A DNA stretch of 64,000 bases from an uncultured Clostridium sp. Lineage in GTDB: Bacteria > Bacillota > Clostridia > Lachnospirales > Lachnospiraceae. Shown in pieces: positions 44,775 through 52,076 of this stretch (the stretch's first letter is position 1; every line of letters starts with the position of its first letter). Made by a program: the position numbers and the translations under genes. Under the pieces are notes generated by a model. The model saw only the letters and a list, made by a program, of their open reading frames with translations, made no database searches and was not told the origin of the DNA. The stretch is taken from assembly GCA_900555045.1 (NCBI GenBank), contig USJW01000007.1:1-64000 (forward strand), read 5' to 3'.

Positions 44775-44803
44775 CTGGCAACACCTGTAATATTTGCCAG
44801 TTT
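44775..44803 (+). terminator. Weak hairpin after gpsA
   Basis: CTGGCAA (44775-44781) pairs with TTGCCAG (44794-44800), followed only by TTTGAGG. A possible weak terminator. Confidence 0.4.
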
Positions 44804-44834
44804 GAGGCCAAAAAACCTAAAAAATTTCTTTTTT

Positions 44835-44878
44835 CTCCCTTGGAAATGGTTGACAATCCAAGGGAGACTTCCTATAAT
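44835..44878 (+). promoter_or_regulatory. Consensus promoter of the liv operon with overlapping inverted repeat
   Basis: TTGACA (44850-44855), spacer of 17, TATAAT (44873-44878): exact consensus. The perfect inverted repeat CTCCCTTGGA-N12-TCCAAGGGAG (44835-44844 with 44857-44866) straddles the -35 box, so a protein bound there would cover the promoter. Confidence 0.85.
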
Positions 44879-44973
44879 ATAGAAAGCTTTATATTTTTCT
44901 TGAGCGCTTTACATTTATAATTGTTTAACGCGTAGGCGCGAAGAAGCAAAAGCAAAAAGAGGAGGAACTAATT

Positions 44974-46221
44974 ATGAAGAGAAGATTTTTAAGTCTTGGC
45001 CTTGCGGTTATGATGGCGGCATCCTTGACGGCTTGCGGCGGCGGCTCCAAGACAGAGGCAACCACAGCGGCAGCTGACACAAAGGCTGAGGCGGCTGAGA
45101 CCACAGCGGCAGAGAAGACCGGCGACACTGAGTCCACCGAGGCGGCGGGCGCTGCTTCCGGCGAGGGCACCTTTAAGATCGGCGGTATCGGCCCGGTTAC
45201 CGGCGCGGCTGCAGCTTACGGCACTTCCGTAAAGAACGGAATTGATCTGGCCGTGAAGGAGATCAACGCTGCGGGCGGTATCAACGGCTACCAGATTGAA
45301 TACAATTTCCAGGACGACGAGAACGATCCCGAGAAGTCCATCAACGCATACAACACTCTGAAGGACTGGGGCATGCAGATGCTGGTAGGCACCGTTACCT
45401 CCAAGCCCTGTATCGCAGTTGCGGCTGAGACCGTGAACGACAATATGTTCCAGATTACTCCCTCCGGTTCCGCGGTGGAGTGCGTGGGCAACGACAATGC
45501 GTTCCGCGTATGCTTCTCCGACCCGGATCAGGGTAAAGCTTCCGCCCAGTACATCGGCGAGCACAAGCTGGCTACCAAGATCGGCATCATCTACGACAGC
45601 TCCACCGAGTACTCCAGCGGTATCTACGAGTCCTTCCTGACCGAGGCTCCGAACCAGGGCCTTGAGGTTGTGGCTGAGGAGGCGTTCACCGCTGACAGCA
45701 ACACCGATTTCTCCGTACAGCTGGACAAGTGTAAAGAGGCCGGCGCTGAGTTAGTATTCCTGCCCATCTACTACCAGGAGGCTTCCATCATCTTAAAGCA
45801 GGCTTCCGACAAGGAGTTCGCTCCGATCTTCTTCGGCTGCGACGGTATGGACGGTATCTTAAGCGTTGAGAACTTCGACACCAGCCTGGCTGAGGGACTT
45901 ATGCTCTTAACTCCGTTCTCCGCCGACGAGGCTGGCAGCCAGGATTTCGTTAAGGCTTACCAGGATGCTTACGGCGAGGTTCCGCTGCAGTTCGGCGCTG
46001 GCGCTTACGACGCGGTTTACGCCATCAAGGCTGCCGCTGAGAAGGCTGGCATCACCCCGGATATGTCCATGTCCGACATCTGCGACGCGATGAAGACCGC
46101 GATGACCGAGATCACCGTGGACGGCCTGACCGGCGCAGAGATGAAGTGGAACGCGGCAGGCGAGCCCGAGAAGGCTCCCAAGGCTGCTAAGATCGAGAAC
46201 GGCAAGTACGTGATGCAGTAA
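44974..46221 (+). CDS. Branched-chain amino acid-type ABC transporter binding lipoprotein
   Basis: A 415-residue periplasmic-type binding protein of the Leu/Ile/Val family (LivJ/K). Signal peptide with lipobox Cys21 (LTAC), an Ala/Thr/Glu-rich spacer (to about residue 65), then the binding domain FKIGGIGPVTGAAAAYG. The codon use is unusually biased towards preferred codons, so it is probably abundant. The ligand may be branched-chain amino acids or another small molecule. The ribosome site is AGAGGAGGAA. A strong hairpin follows and may set a high ratio of binding protein to permease. Confidence 0.93.
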   Translation: MKRRFLSLGLAVMMAASLTACGGGSKTEATTAAADTKAEAAETTAAEKTGDTESTEAAGAASGEGTFKIGGIGPVTGAAAAYGTSVKNGIDLAVKEINAAGGINGYQIEYNFQDDENDPEKSINAYNTLKDWGMQMLVGTVTSKPCIAVAAETVNDNMFQITPSGSAVECVGNDNAFRVCFSDPDQGKASAQYIGEHKLATKIGIIYDSSTEYSSGIYESFLTEAPNQGLEVVAEEAFTADSNTDFSVQLDKCKEAGAELVFLPIYYQEASIILKQASDKEFAPIFFGCDGMDGILSVENFDTSLAEGLMLLTPFSADEAGSQDFVKAYQDAYGEVPLQFGAGAYDAVYAIKAAAEKAGITPDMSMSDICDAMKTAMTEITVDGLTGAEMKWNAAGEPEKAPKAAKIENGKYVMQ

Positions 46222-46240
46222 TCGATTCAAATTGACCCAA

Positions 46241-46269
46241 AAGAGGGTTGTCGTACCGACAACCCTCTT
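46241..46269 (+). terminator. Stem-loop between binding protein and permease genes
   Basis: AAGAGGGTTGTCG (46241-46253) pairs perfectly with its complement (46257-46269), loop of three bases. No T-run follows. It probably works as a partial terminator or mRNA stabiliser within the liv operon. Confidence 0.65.
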
Positions 46270-46334
46270 GTTGAATGCCAATGTGCGGTGTATGACAGGC
46301 ACAATTAAAGAAAAGGTTGAGAGGTGTTGCATTT

Positions 46335-47216
46335 ATGAGTTTTCTGTCCTATTTGATCAATGGCGTAAGCCTGGGCAGCGTCTACGCGATCATCGCGCTG
46401 GGTTACACGATGGTGTACGGCATTGCAAAGATGCTGAACTTTGCCCACGGCGATATTATCATGGTGGGTGCATTTGCCGCGTTCACCGTGATCAGTACAC
46501 TGGGTTTTCCTCCGCTTGTGGGCGTGCTGGTGTCGATCGTGATCTGCACGCTGTTGGGTGTCACCATTGAGCGGATTGCATACAAACCGCTTCGGGGCGC
46601 CTCACCGCTGGCCGTTCTGATCACCGCCATCGGCGTCAGCTATTTCCTTCAGAATCTTGCGTTAATTATCTTCGGCTCCAACACCAAGCAGTTCACCTCC
46701 GTGGTGAGCCTGCCCACCCTCAAGCTGGCCGGGGGAGAGCTCTCCATCTCGGCTGTGACCATCGTCACCATCGTCACCTGCGTGGTGGTCATGGTGGGGT
46801 TAACCACCTTCATCAACAAGACGAAGATGGGCCAGGCCATGCTGGCGGTCTCCGAGGATAACGGCGCGGCTACCCTGATGGGAATCAACGTGAACGGCAC
46901 CATCGCCCTGACCTTTGCCATCGGCTCCGCGCTGGCGGCTGTGGCCGGTGTGCTGTACTGCTCCGCGTACCCGAACCTTTCCCCCTACACGGGGGCTATG
47001 CCCGGAATCAAGGCCTTCGTGGCCGCGGTGTTCGGGGGCATCGGCTCCATCCCGGGGGCGTTCATCGGGGGGATCGTGCTGGGGATCATTGAGGCGCTGT
47101 CCAAGGCCTACATCTCCTCCCAACTCTCCGACGCCATCGTGTTCGCCGTTCTGATTGTGGTGCTGCTCGTTCGGCCCACCGGAATTCTCGGCAAGAAGAT
47201 CAACGAGAAAGTGTAG
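46335..47216 (+). CDS. livH: Branched-chain amino acid ABC transporter permease LivH
   Basis: A 293-residue permease with about eight membrane segments. Typical LivH features are GVSLGSVYAIIALGYTMVYG at the start, MLNFAHGDIIMVGA, and the ATPase-contact region with ALAAVAGVLY. ATG 46335 follows GAGAGGTG; a TTG at 46317 would add six residues and overlaps that site. It forms the membrane channel with LivM. Confidence 0.95.
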   Translation: MSFLSYLINGVSLGSVYAIIALGYTMVYGIAKMLNFAHGDIIMVGAFAAFTVISTLGFPPLVGVLVSIVICTLLGVTIERIAYKPLRGASPLAVLITAIGVSYFLQNLALIIFGSNTKQFTSVVSLPTLKLAGGELSISAVTIVTIVTCVVVMVGLTTFINKTKMGQAMLAVSEDNGAATLMGINVNGTIALTFAIGSALAAVAGVLYCSAYPNLSPYTGAMPGIKAFVAAVFGGIGSIPGAFIGGIVLGIIEALSKAYISSQLSDAIVFAVLIVVLLVRPTGILGKKINEKV

Positions 47217-47225
47217 GTGCGCGAG

Positions 47226-48287
47226 ATGGAAAGTATGAAAAAGAAAAAATTAATCGACAACTCCATTACATATGGCCTGGTTCTCGTCTGCTGGGTGGTG
47301 GTGCAGATCATGGCCGCCTCCGGACACATGACCAGCCTGATGAAGGGACTTTTGGTTCCGCTTTGCATGTACGTGATCCTGGCCGTCTCCTTAAACCTGA
47401 CGGTGGGCATCCTGGGCGAGCTGAGCCTCGGCCACGCGGGCTTCATGTGCGTGGGCGCGTTCAGCGGCGCATTTTTCACCAAGCTGACGGCGGATCTCAT
47501 CCCCAATCTGCAGGTGCGCTTTGTGCTGGCCCTCATCATCGGCGCTGCGGTGGCTGCGCTGTTTGGAATCCTAATCGGAATCCCGGTTCTGCGCCTGCGC
47601 GGTGACTATCTGGCCATCGTGACGCTGGCCTTCGGCGAGATCATCAAGAACGTGATCAACGCCCTGTACGTGGGAGCCGATGGAAACGGCATCCACGTGG
47701 CCATGAAGAAGGCGGACTTAAACCTGGCGGAGGGCGGCAAGGTCATCATCGAGGGCGCTAAGGGAATCACCGGAACGCCCAAGGCGGCCACCTTCACCAT
47801 CGGCATCATCCTGGTGTTAATCACCCTGTTTATCGTGATCAACCTGATGAATTCCCGCTCCGGCCGCGCCATCATGGCGATCCGCGACAACCGCATCGCC
47901 GCGGAGTCCGTGGGAATCAACATCACCAAATACAAGCTGATGGCCTTCAGCATCTCGGCCTCCATGGCGGGCGTTGCAGGTGTGCTCTACGCCCACAATC
48001 TCTCCAGCCTTGCGGCCACGCCCAAGAGCTTCGGCTACAACATGTCCATCATGATCCTGGTGTACGTGGTGCTCGGCGGCATCGGAAACATCCGCGGCTC
48101 CATCATCGCGGCCGTCATCCTGACGCTCCTGCCTGAGATGTTGCGCGGACTCAACAACTACCGCATGCTGATCTACGCGGTGGTGCTGATCGTCATGATG
48201 ATCTTTAACTCCTCGCCCAAGGCCATCGCCGTGCGCGAGCGGATGATGGAGAAGTTTCACAAGAAGAAAGCAAAGGAGGCCGCTTAA
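47226..48287 (+). CDS. livM: Branched-chain amino acid ABC transporter permease LivM
   Basis: A 353-residue permease with about nine membrane segments, second channel subunit. Conserved parts are SLNLTVGILGELSLGHAGF, LRLRGDYLAIVTLAFGEI and SMAGVAGVLYAH. The start could be GTG 47217, ATG 47226 or ATG 47235; ATG 47226 has the best-spaced TAGGTG before it. The gene begins ten bases after livH and ends three bases before livG. Confidence 0.94.
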   Translation: MESMKKKKLIDNSITYGLVLVCWVVVQIMAASGHMTSLMKGLLVPLCMYVILAVSLNLTVGILGELSLGHAGFMCVGAFSGAFFTKLTADLIPNLQVRFVLALIIGAAVAALFGILIGIPVLRLRGDYLAIVTLAFGEIIKNVINALYVGADGNGIHVAMKKADLNLAEGGKVIIEGAKGITGTPKAATFTIGIILVLITLFIVINLMNSRSGRAIMAIRDNRIAAESVGINITKYKLMAFSISASMAGVAGVLYAHNLSSLAATPKSFGYNMSIMILVYVVLGGIGNIRGSIIAAVILTLLPEMLRGLNNYRMLIYAVVLIVMMIFNSSPKAIAVRERMMEKFHKKKAKEAA

Positions 48288-48289
48288 AT

Positions 48290-49048
48290 ATGAATATGCT
48301 GGATGTAACCCATTTGAGCATCTCCTTCGGCGGACTGAAGGCGGTGGATGACTTCAACATCAACGTGAAAAAGGGCGAGCTCTACGGCTTAATCGGCCCC
48401 AACGGAGCCGGAAAGACCACGGTGTTCAACCTGCTCACCGGCGTGTACAAGCCCAATGCCGGAAGCATTGTCCTAAACGGCAAGAACATCACCGGCAAAA
48501 AGACCATCGAGATCAATCAGGCGGGGATCGCCAGAACCTTCCAGAACATCCGCCTGTTCAAGGACTTAACCGTCCTCGACAACGTGAAGGTGGGACTTCA
48601 CAACCACAACAAGTACTCCACCGTGGAGGGAATTTTCCGCCTGCCGCGGTACTTTAAGGTGGAGCGGGAGATGGACGAGAAGGCCATGAAGCTGTTAAAG
48701 GTGTTCGACCTGGACAAATTCTGCGACTACAAGGCCTCAAACCTTCCCTACGGCCAGCAGAGAAAGCTGGAGATCGCCCGGGCGCTGGCCACGGATCCGA
48801 AGCTGCTGCTCCTCGACGAGCCGGCCGCCGGAATGAACCCCAACGAGACTGCGGAGCTGATGGACACCATCCGCTTCGTGCGGGATACCTTCGACATGAC
48901 CATTCTTTTGATCGAACACGATATGAAGCTGGTCAGCGGGATCTGCGAGGAGCTGACGGTGTTAAACTTCGGCCAGGTGCTGTGCCAGGGCGAGACCGCT
49001 GCGGTGCTAAACGATCCCGAAGTAATTAAGGCATATCTTGGTGAGTAA
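48290..49048 (+). CDS. livG: Branched-chain amino acid ABC transporter ATP-binding protein LivG
   Basis: A 252-residue ATPase. Walker A is GPNGAGKTT (about residue 37), signature LPYGQQRKLEIA and Walker B LLLLDEPAAGMN; the C-terminal part YLGE is typical of LivG. ATG 48290 follows AAAGGAGG. It energises LivH-LivM together with LivF. Confidence 0.96.
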   Translation: MNMLDVTHLSISFGGLKAVDDFNINVKKGELYGLIGPNGAGKTTVFNLLTGVYKPNAGSIVLNGKNITGKKTIEINQAGIARTFQNIRLFKDLTVLDNVKVGLHNHNKYSTVEGIFRLPRYFKVEREMDEKAMKLLKVFDLDKFCDYKASNLPYGQQRKLEIARALATDPKLLLLDEPAAGMNPNETAELMDTIRFVRDTFDMTILLIEHDMKLVSGICEELTVLNFGQVLCQGETAAVLNDPEVIKAYLGE

Positions 49049-49063
49049 GGAGGAGAGAGTAGA

Positions 49064-49774
49064 ATGGCTATGCTGGAAGTCAGAGACCTGGAGGTTTACT
49101 ACGGTGTCATCCAGGCCATCAAAGGAATCTCCTTTGACGTAAACCAGGGAGAAATTATCGCGCTCATCGGCGCCAACGGCGCGGGCAAGACCACGACGTT
49201 ACACACCATCACGGGCCTCATAAGCGCAAAGGCCGGCTCCATCGTGTACGAGGGGCAGGACGTGACCCGGATTCCGGGCTACAAGCTGGTGAGCATGGGG
49301 ATCGCCCATGTGCCGGAGGGGCGCCGGGTATTCTCGAGCCTCACGGTGCTCCAGAACCTGAGAATGGGCGCCTTCACCCGCAAGGACAAGGGCGAGATCG
49401 AGGAGACTCTGAAAATGATCTACCACCGTTTTCCGCGGCTTGAGGAGCGCAAAAACCAGCCCGCTGGGACGCTCTCCGGCGGCGAGCAGCAGATGCTTGC
49501 CATGGGCCGGGCGCTGATGAGCCATCCGCGGCTGATCGTGCTGGACGAGCCCTCCATGGGCTTGTCGCCCATCTACGTGAACGAGATCTTCGACATCATC
49601 CAGAAGATCAACGGGGACGGGACCACCGTTTTGCTGGTGGAGCAGAACGCGAAGAAGGCCCTCTCCATCGCCAACCGAGCCTACGTCCTGGAGACGGGAA
49701 ACATTGTGCTTAGCGGCGACGCGAAGGAGCTTTTAAACAACGATCAGGTCAAGAAGGCTTACCTCAGCGAGTAG
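49064..49774 (+). CDS. livF: Branched-chain amino acid ABC transporter ATP-binding protein LivF
   Basis: A 236-residue ATPase. Walker A GANGAGKTTTL, signature LSGGEQQMLAMGRAL, Walker B IVLDEPSMGLSP, and a C-terminal YLSE end. It starts 16 bases after livG with AAGGAGGAGAG before it. This gene closes a complete five-gene importer operon. No clear terminator was found after it. Confidence 0.96.
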   Translation: MAMLEVRDLEVYYGVIQAIKGISFDVNQGEIIALIGANGAGKTTTLHTITGLISAKAGSIVYEGQDVTRIPGYKLVSMGIAHVPEGRRVFSSLTVLQNLRMGAFTRKDKGEIEETLKMIYHRFPRLEERKNQPAGTLSGGEQQMLAMGRALMSHPRLIVLDEPSMGLSPIYVNEIFDIIQKINGDGTTVLLVEQNAKKALSIANRAYVLETGNIVLSGDAKELLNNDQVKKAYLSE

Positions 49775-49839
49775 TGCAGGGATTAAACATTTGTTAAAAA
49801 AAGTCGACCGATTCTTGGAAAATTCATAGATTTTTGAGT

Positions 49840-49875
49840 GCCCCGCTGGTATAATAGGAAGTAGATCAGCGGGGC
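49840..49875 (+). promoter_or_regulatory. -10 box flanked by a 9-bp inverted repeat
   Basis: TATAAT (49850-49855) lies between GCCCCGCTG (49840-49848) and CAGCGGGGC (49867-49875). The -35 region is poor. The repeat could be an operator around the start of transcription of the HD gene, or a hairpin. Confidence 0.5.
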
Positions 49876-49936
49876 AAATTTTCTGGCTTCTCTGCGAAAA
49901 TTTGTACCCTCTGGAAAGCGGGAGGAGGTTGCAAAA

Positions 49937-50359
49937 ATGTTAGAGTATGCAATGGAGATCGCGAAGAAGTCGGTGGGCACTATGACCGGGCCGGACGGAA
50001 AATCCTACCTGGAGCACGCGCTGCGCGTAATGGCGCAGATGGATACCGATGAGGAGAGAGCCGTGGCGCTGCTCCACGATGTGGTGGAGGATGGCGACGT
50101 CACGCTCAAGGAGCTTCGGGAGGCGGGGATCCCCTACCGGGTGGTTCAGGCGGTGGGCCAGCTGACCAAGCGGCCGGATATCACCTACTTCGACTATATT
50201 GAGGACATCAGCTGCAGCTCTCTCGCGGCCAAGGTGAAGGCAGCCGAGATCCGGGATAATCTGGACGCGGTGCGCGTGGCGAAGATGAGCTTTTGCACCT
50301 TCTCGCTGGAGGAGCGGGCGGCGAAATCGTTGAGGCTGCTGGAGCGGGCCCTGGCCTGA
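49937..50359 (+). CDS. Small HD-domain protein, RelA/SpoT hydrolase-like
   Basis: A 140-residue single-domain HD protein. Metal ligands fit the (p)ppGpp hydrolase domain of RelA/SpoT and MESH1: His27, His47-Asp48 in LLHDVVED, and KAAEIRDNLDAVR in place of the usual KLADRLHN. It is shorter than known small alarmone hydrolases (about 180), so activity is uncertain. ATG 49937 follows GGGAGGAGG. It lies alone between the liv operon and spoIVA. Confidence 0.75.
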   Translation: MLEYAMEIAKKSVGTMTGPDGKSYLEHALRVMAQMDTDEERAVALLHDVVEDGDVTLKELREAGIPYRVVQAVGQLTKRPDITYFDYIEDISCSSLAAKVKAAEIRDNLDAVRVAKMSFCTFSLEERAAKSLRLLERALA

Positions 50360-50373
50360 CTTGAGTTTTCGGC

Positions 50374-50400
50374 ATATGGAAATACCCTCTTGCATATACT
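50374..50400 (+). promoter_or_regulatory. Possible sigma-E promoter of spoIVA
   Basis: ATA (50374-50376), spacer of 16, CATATACT (50393-50400). This fits the sigma-E pattern ATA-N16-CATAnnnT; spoIVA is transcribed by sigma-E in Bacillus. Confidence 0.45.
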
Positions 50401-50427
50401 ATATCAGCATAGCAAGGGGGTATATTT

Positions 50428-51903
50428 ATGGACAATTTTAATGTATACAAAGATATCCAGGCCAGAACAGGAGGCGAGATCTATATCGGAGTCGTGGGAC
50501 CGGTCCGCACCGGAAAATCCACCTTCATCAAGCGCTTTATGGAGCTTCTCGTGCTCCCGGCCATGGAGGATGAGAACATGAAAAACCTAAGCCGCGACGA
50601 GCTGCCTCAGAGCGCCGCGGGAAAGACCATCATGACCACGGAGCCCAAGTTTATTCCCAAGGAGGCCGCGAGCATCAATCTGGCCGACGGCATCGAGGCC
50701 AAGGTGCGGCTGATCGACTGCGTGGGCTTCATGGTGGACGGCGCGGCCGGGCACGTGGAGAACGGGGAGGAGCGGCTGGTGAAGACGCCCTGGTTCGACT
50801 ACGAGATCCCGTTCACCCAGGCGGCGGAGATCGGCACCAGGAAGGTGATCAACGACCACTCCACCATCGGGATCGTGGTGACCACGGACGGCTCCATCGG
50901 GGAGATCAAGCGCCCCGGATACATAGCTGCCGAGCAGCAGACCATCGACGAGTTAAAAAAGCTTGGAAAGCCCTTTGTGGTGCTCTTAAACTCCGTGCGC
51001 CCGTACTCGGACGAGACGGCGAAGCTGGCCAAGGAGATGGCGGAGAACTACCAGGTGTCCGTCCTGCCGGTGAACTGCGAGCAGTTAAAGAAGGATGATA
51101 TTTTCCATATTCTGGAACGTGTGCTGAAGGAGTTTCCGGTGACGGAGATCGACTTCCACATCCCCAAATGGCTGGAGATTCTCCCGTCCACCCACTGGCT
51201 GAAGGCCCAGGTGATCCAGGCCGCAAAGGGCGTGGTGCAGAAGGTGGCCCACATGAAGGACGTGGCCGGGGAGCTGGCCGGACAGGGCGCGGAGGCGGTG
51301 CGCGGCATGAACATCCGCAACATGCGCATGGCCGACGGAACCGTGTCCGTGCAGGTGGACATGGACGACAGCTACTACTACCAGATTTTAAGCGACTATG
51401 TGGGCCTTCCCATCGAGGGAGAGTACCAGCTTATGCAGACTTTGAGCAGTTTAGCCGCCATGCAGAAGGAGTACGAGAAGGTGAAAAACGCCCTGGCCCA
51501 GGTGCGCCTAAAGGGCTACGGGGTGGTGACGCCGGAGCGCTCGGAGATCGTGTTAGATGAGCCCCAGGTGATCAAGCACGGCAACAAATACGGGGTGAAG
51601 ATGAAGGCGGAGGCGCCGTCCATCAACCTGATCAAGGCCCACATCGAGACGGAGATCGCGCCCATCGTCGGGAGCGAGCAGCAGGCTGAGGACCTGATCG
51701 CCTACATAAAGGAGAACGCCAAGGACAGCGACGACGGCATCTGGAACGCCAACATTTTCGGCAAGTCCGTGGAGCAGATCGTGGAGGACGGAATCCAGGC
51801 GAAGATCTCCCAGATGACCGAGGACTGCCAGCTAAAGCTCCAGGACACCTTGCAGAAGATCATCAACGACAGCAACGGCGGCATGATCTGCATCATCATC
51901 TGA
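50428..51903 (+). CDS. spoIVA: Stage IV sporulation protein A
   Basis: A 491-residue ATPase that forms the base layer of the spore coat around the forespore. The N-terminal signature MDNFNVYKDIQARTGGEIYI is followed by Walker A GPVRTGKST (about residues 24-32), then a GTPase-like core with IDCVGFMVDGA and a C-terminal assembly region ending in GGMICIII. Length is almost identical to the B. subtilis protein (492). The ribosome site is AAGGGGG and a sigma-E-like promoter precedes it. Confidence 0.97.
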   Translation: MDNFNVYKDIQARTGGEIYIGVVGPVRTGKSTFIKRFMELLVLPAMEDENMKNLSRDELPQSAAGKTIMTTEPKFIPKEAASINLADGIEAKVRLIDCVGFMVDGAAGHVENGEERLVKTPWFDYEIPFTQAAEIGTRKVINDHSTIGIVVTTDGSIGEIKRPGYIAAEQQTIDELKKLGKPFVVLLNSVRPYSDETAKLAKEMAENYQVSVLPVNCEQLKKDDIFHILERVLKEFPVTEIDFHIPKWLEILPSTHWLKAQVIQAAKGVVQKVAHMKDVAGELAGQGAEAVRGMNIRNMRMADGTVSVQVDMDDSYYYQILSDYVGLPIEGEYQLMQTLSSLAAMQKEYEKVKNALAQVRLKGYGVVTPERSEIVLDEPQVIKHGNKYGVKMKAEAPSINLIKAHIETEIAPIVGSEQQAEDLIAYIKENAKDSDDGIWNANIFGKSVEQIVEDGIQAKISQMTEDCQLKLQDTLQKIINDSNGGMICIII

Positions 51904-51965
51904 CGGGTTCAATAGATGACATTACAGAGGGAATTGTTCAAAATTATTTTTTCATAAAAGAATGT

Positions 51966-51995
51966 TTGCATTGCTCTCAGTGATTATGCTATACT
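51966..51995 (+). promoter_or_regulatory. Promoter of the MBL-rnhA operon
   Basis: TTGCAT (51966-51971), spacer of 18, TATACT (51990-51995), about 80 bases before the next start codon. Confidence 0.5.
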
Positions 51996-52076
51996 AAAGG
52001 AAAAATTGACAGAAAATTTGACGGGCAACGCGGTCAATCCTGGCAATAATAAATGGGAACAGAGGGGAGAATGCAG

